Shown piece after piece: positions 24,655 to 36,900 of a stretch of DNA of 64,000 bases. The notes below the pieces were generated by a model, which saw nothing but the letters and a program-made list of their open reading frames with translations, did no database searches and was not told the DNA's origin. Within the stretch, counting starts at the first letter, position 1; the number at the start of each line of letters is the position of its first letter. The position numbers and the translations under genes are program-made. The stretch covers positions 434,001 to 498,000 of the forward strand of contig JABVXV010000012.1 in NCBI GenBank assembly GCA_013365325.1, given 5' to 3'. The stretch comes from Dipetalonema caudispina. Taxonomy: Eukaryota > Nematoda > Chromadorea > Rhabditida > Onchocercidae.

Positions 24655-26114
24655 TCATGAGTTTTTTTCTAGAAATGCTTGGCAACACCTTAAACACTGT
24701 TCGTAAACCTGAAAATATAAACAATAACAGTAGTCCGAAACAACTTGAGGCACTTTTACAACAAATACGTAGAATTTGACATTACTTAAACACCCAAGTT
24801 ACAGATGACACATGAATACCATGATGTGATAACAAATGCACAAATAGAACTGCGATTAAAAATTAATTACCTTCTCAAACATTTGCATTCCGTGACTGTA
24901 GAAAGGGTCCGGTATAATTAGAACACCCTCCGGATCATATCTGCCTAGATATTCGATAATCGCTTTGCTTTTCATATTTCCTCGCAAATGCTCCAGATCT
25001 CTGAGAACGTAACAACGATAATAAAGATGCACAAATGAATTGTCTAAATTAATACTATCTACTGCCTATCCCTACTGTAAAGAGGTAAGTTAGAAAGGAT
25101 ATCTCATAAGTGTAGTGCTTGCATATCATAATAGTGTGCGAAAGAACTTGACTCTTAAAAAATTTCTTTATAGAATGTTGGTGTTGCAGGGATTCTCTGA
25201 AAATGCACAAAGAAAGGTCAGGAGAAAAGAATACCAAAGCGCATTTTCCTTCTGAACAACTTTCAATATTCCTCCTGATTCGAACCACTTCTGCTCTTCC
25301 TCCTCCCCCTCCCCCATGCCTTCCTTGTCTACAACATTACAACTGTTTTTCATACCGATAAGATCATTTTTTTCCAACAAAAAGCATTGAACTTACTCAA
25401 TGTTTTCATCGTCCATACCAAATATGTAGTCGAAATCATGGAAATCAGCGTCAGTCACCTGAAAATTTTCATCCTATATCGGAAAATATATTACTCACAA
25501 AAAGAAAAAAAAAAATGTATATTCAGCAAACAAGTTTCCTCTTCCCTTTTATGGATGTCCTGAAAAACAAATAACTGAAACAAACCCGGCGAACTTTATG
25601 CTCATAATCTGTTATCCCATGACCAGCCAGTGTTGCCATTGTTCTTTTATCCGGAGATTTACCAGCATGAAAACTGATAACTGCAGCACTATCCACACTC
25701 CATTTATCCATAAGACCTTTCTTTTTGATGAGATCCAGAAAAATTCCTTCAGCCATTGGTGATCGACAAATATTGCCTGCACTCAAAGTTTAACTTATGC
25801 ATGGCGATAAGTCGCCAACACTCACCAAGTGAAATGGAATGAAGAAGCATATTATGGGATTATCTATTGTGGCTCGCGGATGCTGCCTTATACACCCGTT
25901 AGATAGGCCTAAAGCAATCACAGATATCTTTACTCCTTCTCAAGAATGTCGAGTAAAGTGGGGAGAGTTGTCGCAATGTTGGCTTTAAATACCATCTTCT
26001 TATAACTGGAATATATGCATGCTCATGTAAATCGTACAAAAATGTGCACTTACCTAAGCAAACAAAGAGGACACTTTTCTTCTCATAATCAACGTTTGCC
26101 ATTGCCTGTTTCAT
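24655..26114 (-). CDS. ACP1: Low-molecular-weight protein tyrosine phosphatase (ACP1 family)
   Basis: Five exons (26054-26114, 25586-25776, 25397-25458, 24871-25000, 24655-24708) join in phase to give 165 residues, close to the usual 157. The cytosolic enzyme hydrolyses phosphotyrosine through a Cys nucleophile. The P-loop FVCLGNICRSPMAEG (C-x5-R-S) is present and split by the first intron. The general-acid loop reads IIPDPFY, with the catalytic Asp kept. The first of the two tyrosines that follow it in vertebrate enzymes is Phe here, so one known regulatory phosphorylation site is missing. The C-terminal helix is VYEQCLRCCQAFLEKNS. The ATG directly follows a strong acceptor (ATTTCATTTCAG), implying trans-splicing or a 5' UTR exon. 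PTRHD1 follows downstream on the same strand. Confidence 0.93.
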
Positions 26115-26126
26115 CTGAAATGAAAT
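26115..26126 (-). promoter_or_regulatory. Splice or trans-splice acceptor abutting the LMW-PTP ATG
   Basis: ATTTCATTTCAG is joined directly to the start codon on the minus strand. It fits the TTTTCAG nematode acceptor consensus and therefore a spliced-leader site. Confidence 0.6.
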
Positions 26127-26729
26127 ATTGTAACCAACCCACGCAATCTGTATGATTACAAAAGACCGATAAATAAGGGCAGTAGAATCGAAAGTCAAAG
26201 AAAGCTGTCTTAAGGTTTACACAGAGCAGCAACAGAAGTGACAAAGCACCACCACATGTGAAATGGTACAATACCTGGCGGATATGAGAATGGATGTTCT
26301 GTGTTAGGTGTGTCCATATCTAGTGGACAGAGTATTCAGAATGAGAGATATCCATCCAATTTGTTATTGGCAATATTTATTTCTTTGCTTCACTTTACTG
26401 GAAAATAAATATCTTTCCTCCCTTTTACACGGATTTTTTGCTATATCTATTCTATCTGAATTCAATCATTTTATTTCCTCGAATATCACATCATTCACAA
26501 AAGGATACTTGCTGAAGTGATCAAAGTGTTTTCTCTTTACCTATGCCAGGTTAATGAGAAACTCATAGCAATTAATGGCAAGGATCGAATTATAGCATAG
26601 TGCATCAGTTGTTCGTCCCAGTTAACAACCACCCATCAGTGTTAACCAATAACATTCATTGATCGATTTTAGGGGCACCTTTGTCGTGCAATCCTCCGCC
26701 CTCGTCCGCCCTCTTTCGTTAGGTTCTGT

Positions 26730-26811
26730 CTGCAACTGCTACTGCAACTACTACTGCAACTGCAACTGCAATTGCTGTTGTTGGTGCTGCTGCTGCTCCT
26801 GCTGCTGCAAT
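26730..26811. repeat. Imperfect trinucleotide tract (CTGCAA / TGCTGC)
   Basis: A run of CTGCAACTG-type triplets passes into GTTGTTGGTGCTGCTGCTGC. It is GC-richer than its surroundings and lies about 0.4 kb upstream of the unc-115 start, so it may be part of the 5' UTR or promoter. Confidence 0.8.
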
Positions 26812-27207
26812 GCTCATTCAACATCCACATCCACACGCAATTCGAAGGAGAGCAAACGGACGGCCAAGTGATCTGTCTATCCATCCAGTCGAGTGAGTAG
26901 TGCCCATCCGTTTGTTTGTGTGTCGCTATGGGTTAGTTTGTTCAATCTATTAGATTTTAATTTACTTTTAAACTACAATTACTATTTATTGAGTATTTAC
27001 TGAGAGAAACTGACCGTCATGGCTGGTGAATTATTCACATAACTTAATCAGATTTCATTTGTATTGAAAAGCAAAGTATGAATTGTTGATAGTTATTGTC
27101 AGTTAGTTTCTTTCCTATTTATTTGTTCATTTTTCACCCATCTTACTTACCAATTCATTCCTTTCGTATTCGTTAATATTTTCCTGTTTTGTTGAGGATC
27201 ATTAGTT

Positions 27208-27217
27208 TAATTACCAG
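27208..27217 (+). promoter_or_regulatory. Probable trans-splice acceptor of unc-115
   Basis: TAATTACCAG lies two bases upstream of the ATG at 27220 and can serve as a spliced-leader acceptor. The first coding exon itself is only moderately certain, so this site shares that uncertainty. Confidence 0.4.
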
Positions 27218-27219
27218 CC

Positions 27220-30200
27220 ATGGCGAATCCTCAGTGTTATGCTTCTGCTGAAATAGCTAAACATGAATTTGATAGTGATCTTTTACCTTGAAAAATGGTA
27301 TTGTAAGAATGAAGAGATATTTTTTTCATCAGATATTCTTCCGTGGATTTTAGAACTAGATCGCATGCCTTACTGTTTCATATCAATACTTTTTATAGGG
27401 ATTATGAAGGTTATATTGACTGTTGTTCCAGGAAAAAAATGTTATGTATGCAGAAAGAAGTGTATTGGCGAAATTTTGAAGGCAGAAGGCGAAAAATATA
27501 TCCACATCTCTTGTTTTAAATGTGCAAGTAAGTTATCAGATCTGATCTATCTTAAAAAGTTATAGAATACTCACTCTTACAGAATGTTATGGCATTCTTG
27601 CAAATGAAATCAATCGCTTGTTAAAGTAAGAGCTGCCTATTTAGTTACCTGGATCAAGAAGACAAATATCGCACCTGGTGAGTTAGGGATCATCATTATA
27701 AAATGGATTTTCCGAAACACAAAGTTTTTTTTTTTCACAAAAACGGTTTTTGTTGATTCTATAGCAGTATGTTGTTCAACAAAATTAGGATTGGCGGATC
27801 ACATATCACTGCACTGCTGTAAATAAGTAATGAAGCAGTATGTTAGGAAACCTTTTAGAAATGCATGATGAACATTGAACTGCCCGTGAATGAAGACTTC
27901 AAGTAAATTTCTTCATTTTTGTTAGATCTTAAGTCTGGAAACACCATCGATAAGGGACTTAAGTAACTGTTCGTAGTTGTTTTCTACTTTTTTCCCAAAA
28001 AAGTAATTTAATTTCTAGGTTGAAGCAGTCGTTTCTTAGTAAGTGGTAAAGTTTCTGCATATGTCTTTCTTATTGCTGAAAATGAGTAGGTTGTAGGAAA
28101 ATATCTTCTAAATTGTTCGTTTGTTTTGAAGCGAAAAGGTTGATTGAAGATTTGAATTTACTACACGTATACAAACATAAAAAGACTGCTTTATTTTCTG
28201 ATGGAATGAGAACCAATTAATCATTTTTAAGTAATAATTCTCTTCATTTCATTTTTCAACATTTTGCCAGTTTGTTGTCTGCGATAAGTTGTCATTTTCG
28301 AAATGATTTAGAGTCCTTTTTGGATTACTCTGTTTGAGACACACCGTCCAAAAAATTTAGATGAATACGAAATGTTCAAGAGTCGCTTCAGCAGTAGGAA
28401 GTTCTACTGATGGTTAAGAAACTTTAATGTTTTTCTACAGTTTCCAGCATTCCTTATTTTTCATTTTTTAAATCATATGAAAGCATGACATTTTTCTCTG
28501 ATTTTACAGTATTATCTCGTCCTCATTCAAGTTTATCTTTTATTTTTGGATTTATTTGAAAACCAAATCGATTCATAAGGTCTTTCATCAGCGTCTCAGT
28601 TTTTTCGATATTCTTTGTACTAACCAAATAAGAGAAATATTTTTTAGAGTGCTCAAGGTCATTGAGGGAAACTGGCTATTACACGGGTTCAGAAGGACAG
28701 TTTTTGTGTGCCGAGGATTTTCGAGCTTTATCAGTGCCTTTGAAAGTGAAAGCTGAACAGCAAAGTCTAAAGCATGCTGATGAAACTTCCTTGTCACCAG
28801 CGTCTCCGATTACACCGCCAACGCAACCATCACCTCCTCTCACCTCTCCTGCAGGTATTTTACAGTTTCGTCAAGTTAGCTATGGTTTAATTCAAAATCA
28901 ATTTATGCTACTTTTGCTTTTAATTATGGCTGTTGCCTCGCTTTTTTGGCCCACCGAAAGTTTGGTGGTTTTTATTGTGTCAGGGTCGAAATTACATTGG
29001 CACATAACACCAGACTAAATTTCAATGCTTTTCAGGATGTGCATCTTGTGGACAGCCACTACAGAGCGGTCAGGTATTGCTGGCACTTGGAGAACAGTGG
29101 CATGTTTGGTGTTTTAAATGTTCTGAATGTGCTACCGTACTTCAAGGCGAGTATATGACACATGATGGCAAACCACTTTGTATTCGGGATTACAATATGA
29201 AATATGGTGTCCGGTGCTATGAGTGTGATAAGTATATCGCTGGAAAAGTATTGCAGGTAAATTTTTAAATTTTTTTGAAATGTGCATATTTTGCGGAAAA
29301 AATAGATAAGCTTAAGGCATCACTGATGTGTGCTTAATATACATAAACCTTGGGAGAGCACGAAGTGTAATGGTAGTATGATAACAAAAGCTGGTTTATT
29401 TTTCACACAGTTAAGAATCATTCAGATTTACCCAACTTTCAAGTACTGATGATAGTTTTAGATGTAGTATTTCTATATATACAGCTTTAGGCTGGAGGTT
29501 ACAAATTTCATCCAACTTGTGCTCGTTGCTCACGTTGTGGTGAACGCTTTGGTGATGGACAGGAAATGTACATGCAAGGTGATGAAATCTGGCACCCAGG
29601 TTGTGAACATGCAAAAGTAACAGAAAATATTGCAGTAAGTTACTTTGATATGTTATGTACTTTTGTTAATGAATTATTCCCAAGTCAAATAGAATTTTAT
29701 GGGTTAGATCAGTACTTGATAGTGTTGCAAGATGGCATCGTTTTTCATCTTATTTCAGGTTTTTGTCTGTAGTGTTATTTTGAGTTGTGAAATCACTCTC
29801 GTTTTTTTTTTCTTGCAAGAAGAAAAAAAAACAACCGATATGAAATGTCCCCGGGATTGATCACTTTGGATGTCCTCAACATAAATTATCTTAGTATATC
29901 TTAACCTTTTTCCTCAAAATAGTAATCCTTAGCTAGAATCGACTCAAGTTACTTCCTACACTGCTGTTGTTATCTACAGTATACTGGATATGCATCTGCT
30001 AATTTTTGCTGATCAAGTCTTGGAAACCGAATAAGGTATTATGAAGTGCTGGCCTTGAACAAATATTTTAAATCACTGTGATTTAGTACGCCCACTTGGT
30101 TTCATTTTCATGTTTCTAGCCAGCAGGTCACGCAGGTAATGCTCGTGAGGAGCCAAAATATCATTCGCATTTTGGTCAGCATTTGACGTATATGTATCTC

Positions 30201-33200
30201 TTGCCGGAAGCTGAACAGACATATCTGAAGCAACCAATCCCACCCCATCCACCACAGCCTGCGCAGTTTCATACTCCTCAAGGTAAGTACGTTTGATTTA
30301 AATTCGGATGCCTGAAACGTATTTCTCTTGGTACGTCCTATTAGAACTTGCATTTTTTTCTTGTTATTTTTCAGGTCCAATCAAAATCCGGAAATCACGA
30401 CTTTCAATGTTGAAAACAGGAATGCAACGATTGAGTGCGTTTTATTTTTGCTTAAAAATGGCTAGAATTTTAAAACATAGACAACCCATAAAAACCTTGT
30501 ATCAGTTATCATCATTTTTTGATGCAAAGGGTCGAATCAGTTTGAACTTCGAGATTTTTGCTTCAGCGGAAGATCTTGAAAAAAGTGCTCCACGTCCACG
30601 TTCGCCACATATGGACAATGAAGAACCAATCGAGATGGCCCATTATCCGGCTGGGCATGCTCCGGAACCTGGTATCGTTCCACCAATTGAACGAGCGGAC
30701 TTTCCAGCACCTCCGTACCCTTATGCACTTGATGGTTTATTTTTTCTTGTTGAATGAGTAGAGATGAATTTTTTGAGGATTTTCAAAAAATTAGTAGCAC
30801 TTCGATACTGACAAAGTTTTTGTTATAACTGAGAAGGTAAATTTCCCAGCTATTTGCTTCTTTCGCTGTAGCTATCATTCTCGAGTCAGAAGTTCAATTG
30901 AAAAGTCTGGACTGGTGTTCAGGACAATTAGTTGAGTAGAAAACCTAAATCGATTAGTCGGAATGATTGAGGAATTTTTTGTGTGGAGTGGGAGACATTT
31001 TTCTGCCTTTTCCCGGAAGCTCAAAAAATGTTCACAGCTTTAGATTTGCTTAGACGATGGTTGCTTGAACCAATAAATTTTATTCGTGGAGCTATCTTAT
31101 TCGGATATTACATTCAATTTGAGATTTCGTTATTCAAAACTATGAAGTATAAAAAGCGCTTTGAATCTGAAGCGAGGAATAGATGTTTCACTCTCCATGC
31201 CAAGATTTAGGGACGAAATACGTTTCTCCATATTCATTAACTTATCAAGTAGAAGCAACTTACATGATATGCATAAGTTATTTTTATTGATTTTTAATTA
31301 AAGCCAGTTTTAAGATGTTAAGCGCCGTCTTTCGTGGTCGTCTGTTGAAAATGACGATGATGAAGATGAATATGATGAGTCTGATCGAATTGATGCTGAG
31401 AAGCTGCGGCGAGCAGTGGAACAGTTAGACACGTATGACAAAGATTCGTCAATTGCTCATGTTATTAAACAGAATCTCGAAGAAGTACATAAGAAACAAA
31501 GGTTTATTTTGGTTCATATCCATTTGCCTAAAGTTGCTTGATTTGTAATATGTTGTAGTAGAATCCCTCCAAATTAATCCCTTTTCTTGTCTATACACAA
31601 TGATTTTTTCTTGGTGTTTATGATGAATTCTTCTATATTTCGATACTCTATTCACAAGCAAATATAGTTAAAAGGGTATTTATTTTCCGTGCTTTCCAAT
31701 TTCATGGTACGTCCTGACCAGCCATTTATCATTTTAGATTGCCTCTGCACTGGGATCCAAGAAATGCAAGCCGTACACCATCTGCCAAGAAGATGCCACA
31801 TTTGCGGTTTCGCTATGACACTCCAATAAATGCATGTAGGTTTATATTTACAAGTATTTTTCCTGCTCTCAGTCTGTTACAAATTAACAAATGCATTATT
31901 TAGCTCCTTCGCGTCATGTGAATCGACCGAAACCATGGGTCTATTGGCAGAGACAAACAGACAGAGCGGCGACGACATCAATACCATTTTTTCACATTCC
32001 GAGGTCATACGTTGAAATGACTGGTCGATCAGCGACGCTACCGGATGGTTATCATTATGGTCAAAATGTTTCCTTGGATGGTCTCAACACGACAATTAGC
32101 TCCCACTTTTCTGATCGTAAGCTTAAGCTTTTGAAATTTAGCTTTTTTTAGTTTTAGATCTATGTTTACATTCCGTGAATTTCGTTAGAAGATGGTGCTG
32201 AGAGCATTATATTTTCACTTTCGCTGATATAATTTGAATTTTGAAGTCACTGTCACTGGCAGTACTGGTCATAAGTGAATTTAATTATTCATCACATATA
32301 TTATCGAATATCAGTTATAATGACCTCTTGAAGATTTCAGTTCAAATCAAGTTGTTAATTTGAATTGTCAACCGGTGATGAATGCCTGTAGTCCAAAATA
32401 AGAATTAAGTATTAACTTGGTTTTGAGGTTGAAATTTGTTTTAGAAATATGCTGGTATTCTTTTGATGTAATAGTTCGTCAAGTTTTTTTCCACTGCCAA
32501 TGTGGTAGTTAATGAATTCTCTGAATAGGCCTTTGATATCCATTATAACAAGAAGAATTACTAACAAAATCTCCATCACGTTGTAGTCATCGCTGTGTCC
32601 ATTCCTTACTTGAAATATAATTGAAAAAGAGAAATTCAGCGCAATGCCTAATTCTTCTGAATGAAATAGTGAGATAGGGTCTTTGTCCTATTTTATTGCT
32701 TATGAGCCAACAATGGTTAAAAAAGATAGTTAGTTTTTGAACGTAAGAAATCGTGCGAAAGCATTTGCTAAGAACGTTTTCATTTATTGAGGACAGAATT
32801 GAGGGGTTTGAAGACAGGCATATGTCGTTTCAATTCTGACCAACTGGTGTTGTATCAACAGTAAACATGCTTTGACGGACAATTTGAAAAAAAAAAAACT
32901 TTTTTGTCAGCTTAAAGGAATTGACGGAAGGCAGCTTTTGGATTAAAGCCTGAGGCTTAGTTGATTCAGGATGAGGAAACTCATCTGGCAGGAATACCGT
33001 AAAAATTTATGGGTTGAGAACTCTCATGGTTCGGTGATGCGTGGTTGTTTTTTGTAATCTATGGTTCATTCTGAGCAAGACGCTAGCGTAGTAAGCAGTT
33101 TCTGAGTAATTCTGCATAGATATTTTCATAGATGGATGCGTGTAACTTATTAGTTTATGATAATAGCGTCGTATTTATTTTTACTGTAATTGTTGAAGGT

Positions 33201-33812
33201 ATTCACTGTTTTGGCTGTGACTGTTGGAGTGGGAGTCTTCCAATTAGAACTTTATCTAAACTGAGTATGGATGAACAGGGAACAAAAGACAAGAAATGCC
33301 TGCTTTTAAAAACTTGCAGAATGAACTGTCTTTGAATTTTCGACTTGTTCATTATGCAGGTTACAGACGAGGAGTTTCTATGAAAGTTCGGGAAATCATC
33401 ATAAACGTTCAAAAAATGTCGTACAGCAGGAATTCTATCCGTATTTCTGTTTTAGCTTCTAAGCTTTTCTGTATTTTGACCTCGGTTTTTTTTTTCAGAG
33501 TCGCTTATTGGGCGTGGTGGCACTTTACCAGATGACTATCGTTCTTGTACCATAAATGGTACCGGTGTAGGTGAGAGTCGTGGTACTTTGAGAAGTTCGT
33601 TGCCAGATATGAGTAAACCGGCAAAAATCTATCCACTGAATGTACTGCAAACATCAAACAAGAAATTACCGGATGATGTGGATCGCGCGCATCTGGAGCG
33701 ACACTTGAACAGAAATCAGTTTGAAGAGACGTTCAGCATGAGTCCAATTGAGTTCTACAAGTTACCGGAATGGAAAAGAATTAATTTGAAACGAAAAGCG
33801 AAACTCTTCTAG
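27220..33812 (+). CDS. unc-115: UNC-115 / abLIM actin-binding LIM protein
   Basis: Twelve exons join in phase: 27220-27274, 27432-27527, 28648-28854, 29036-29256, 29491-29634, 30120-30282, 30375-30434, 30567-30734, 31315-31501, 31738-31835, 31904-32116, 33499-33812. They give about 641 residues, the length I recall for the C. elegans protein. LIM1 starts CYVCRKKC, LIM2 CASCGQPL and LIM3 CYECDKYI, each with its zinc ligands. A Pro/Ser linker separates LIM1 from LIM2. An acidic segment (ENDDDEDEYDESDRIDAEKL) is followed by a basic region, and a C-terminal villin headpiece ends PEWKRINLKRKAKLF, typical of F-actin binding. The family acts in neuronal growth cones downstream of Rac. The first exon is the least certain part (its donor, GATA/GTGATC, is weak), as is the 30734 donor. 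Confidence 0.9.
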
Positions 33813-33933
33813 AGTTTTCATCCAGTAATCAGTGACGGGGCTTTTTTTTTTCTTCACGCATTAAGAAAGAGGTGTTTTTGTTTCATTTTTTAAGGCTTTT
33901 GGTATTGCTACATTAGAGAAATATGGTTGTTCC

Positions 33934-33939
33934 AATAAA
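33934..33939 (+). terminator. Poly(A) signal of unc-115
   Basis: AATAAA lies about 120 bp after the stop codon, and a T-rich stretch follows. It is the first such hexamer downstream of the unc-115 stop. Confidence 0.6.
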
Positions 33940-36900
33940 AATTATTGGTTTTATCCTGAGATTGGTGTGCTTATCTTGGTCATCTTTTTCTATCATCATT
34001 TAAATTGAATTCTGTAATTTGACCAATTTTATCCAGAATTGGATACATTTCTGTCCATTTTTCGCACTGTTAATATTAGATGATTTTTGAGTTGTTGTCA
34101 TCTAGTATTTTAATTCTAAAATGGTAGTTTAAGAAACTAATTGGAAAATGTGTCCCTCCTTTGGCCGTTAGTTTTCTATTAAAGTGGTTGAGGTTGTCAT
34201 CTGAAATATGATGTCAGTGTAGTGGTGAAATGCAGCAGAATGTCTTAAACTTCCTCCATTAAATGTTATAGTCTTCAAAAGTTTAGAACAATTGAAGTAT
34301 TGAGAATGAATTTAACATATGAAATCGATTCGGGTAAGAATTTGACACTAGTGGATAGGGCATACAGCGTTGCGCAGTGGTAGTTAGAGTCAGCAAGGAT
34401 GATGGAAAATACCAAGCACACAATCAAGTCTCAGAGAACCTTCGATTATTACGACAACGTTGTGGTTTTGTCAAAAAATGTTTTGTGCACAGGACTGTGA
34501 GAACAGGTCTTCTTTTTCGTAGTTCTTTTTTTCGGCGGACTTGAATACACACTGTTTGTATTCTATATCGGAATATTTTGGCTACTTGAATGCACTTCCG
34601 AAGGTTGTTTTGGGAATTAGTTCACTTGCTACTGCTAATGCTTCTGTTGCTATTGGTCGTTTTGCTCTTATAGTGTGTCTCTGTGCAGTTTTGTCCATTA
34701 AGTGATTTTCATTTTCTTGTATTAACTAATGCCCTTTTTGAATGGTTGGTTCCTTGGAAAGTGATGAGGTGTTTTTCTCATTGGAGGATATATTTTGTTG
34801 AATATAACAACCGTCCAAAAATATAGTGGTCTAAGAAATATTTAGTCGTCTACCTTTGGGCACAGCTCAGTTTCGAATTCATTATTTACATAGATTCCGT
34901 TGAGGTTCATATTGGTGCTTATATTATTTATATATAAGTAGGCAGAGAATTTCAAGAATGTTATGGCAATTAATTTTATGAGTATGATAGAGGATGATGT
35001 AAACATGATAACAGAATTATAAGATTGATGAGCCTTCGTCATTCACGATATCGTTCATTATTTTTCTTTAGTTCTGCTGCAAAATGTTACAACATTATTT
35101 ATTCAGAAATTGATCTGTGGGAAAAGAATCTGTTTTTAAACACTTTACAAGTGGAGAATAGAATATGTAATTGTTAGTTTTCCCAAAAATTTTGGGGATT
35201 GTACTAGGGTTAACAAATATAGTGATCGAATTATTGCAGGGTAGATAAAGAATATGTTTTTTTGAATTCCTTCAACTTCCTGTTAATAGGTTCCTGGAAA
35301 CTTTGAGAGTTTTCAAAATTACGGAAATCAAAAACCCTGGAACAACGGTAATAGCGGATAGAGTTCTGTGAGTATATTTCGGTTGAGCATGCTGTGATTT
35401 TGTTTCTGTTTTTGTGTGCTTTGTTGCGTGTCCATTATCGATATTTAAACTCATTTACGTTCCATATGCCAAATGTTTGCGCTTTGAAAAAGAATGTTTG
35501 CGGTAATATAGTGATCTGTGAGAAATAAAAAAGTTATGCAGTTAAATTTTTCCGGATTTTGGAAAACGAGTGGTACTGCACATGCTTTTTCATTATAACA
35601 AGTGATTTCTTCCAAAATGTTGAATAGTGAAATTGACAAGATTTCCATAAATTGTTGGGATTCCAGGGGGCGTGGCTCGGTTCCAGTCATTTTTAGTCCC
35701 GGAGTCCCGATAACTCACTGTAGATGCAATACTTGAATACTAAAATTGAAACGAGGAATTGGGATGGTAAATTAGTTTTAACATGTGCTGAATTAGGATT
35801 CATATGCCATGGTTAAAAATAATGAACCGTCAGGATGCCAAATGTTTTAATCGAACTTTAAGACGAAAGACAATTTGAAGGAAATAAGAGGTGCGGGTCA
35901 GTATTGCAGTGACTTGATATCTCGGAGCGAAAGTTTTTATTAAATTTGTTTCTTTGTTGATTCTTATTTTATGAACCGTAAAGATTTCCTTGTGATAATC
36001 TAGTATAAACAGTGCGGAATTAATTTTCCGAAAGTATAGTCATTAATTTAGTTTTGAAGCGGCAGCTTCCTTTTCCCTTAAATCCAGTTTAATCAAAAAA
36101 AAATTCGGGGAGGCATTTTTTCCCAAGAAAAACATGCTGTTCTCTATTTCAGAATATCTGGGATTTAGCCATAAAATAATATGACTACTACATTCATTGA
36201 TAATGTAGAAAAAATTGATTTTGAAACTTCATGAATGGCATTGTTGTATATACAACCCCCAAATTTGAAATTTCGAAGAGAATTTTGAATATTTCACCGA
36301 TGACCTATTCTTTCCTCTTTTTTCCCTTGTGACCCGTTTCTCCTTCCTTTTATCATCTACATCTGCAACATCCTAACCCATAACTTGTGGTCCTTGATGA
36401 TGATAAGGATGAATTTTTTATGCTGAGAACCAAACATTGTCAATTACCGATAGGTTTTGGTGGGACTTTTGTTCATGTAATTTACCACAGAGGGAAGAAC
36501 TGAAATTCACTTCCACCCCTATGATTTCGAATCCTAGTCCCATCACATTTTTTGTTTTTGCCTGTACCCATATGCAATGGATATGAGTTCAAGAGTGGTA
36601 TTTAGAATTTTGGATAAATTCAGAAAAGTGATCGCTGGACTGACTTTTATTTATTCAGTAATTACATTTACACCACTCTTCATCATAATGACGGGCATTA
36701 TACTTATTATTGGTGGGTCTTCATCAACAACAGATTAATCAGTAAATTAATTACAGTGAGCATGACGCTGACCCTTTACATTCAGCAAAAAATTTTCTGA
36801 ACAGGCACAATTTTAAATCGATAAGCTCGTCAAGAACAGATTAACTGTTTTTATGAATAGCAGGGTAAAAAAATATCTTTCACTGTCGAAGCACAATGTT

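Larger units (their letters stand above)
26127..27219. other. Divergent upstream region between LMW-PTP and unc-115
   Basis: This 1.1-kb stretch separates two genes pointing away from each other, so both promoters probably lie here. It includes an unusually GC-rich, repeat-bearing segment at 26.68-26.92 kb. I see no coding exon; the open frames through the repeat encode only Cys/Asn/Tyr or Ser runs. I could not identify defined promoter elements. Confidence 0.5.

Noticed and set aside
26659..26884. Open frames through the CTGCAA repeat (Cys/Asn-rich on +, Ser-rich on -)
   Set aside because: They are open only because of the trinucleotide repeat; no flanking coding signal.
36459..36540. tRNA-like element: TGGGACT and AGTCCCA as a perfect 7-bp acceptor stem about 82 nt apart, with TTCGAATC near the 3' side
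   Set aside because: There is no proper T-arm (the GATT/AATC stem encloses only three bases), no A-box-like D-arm and no convincing anticodon arm.
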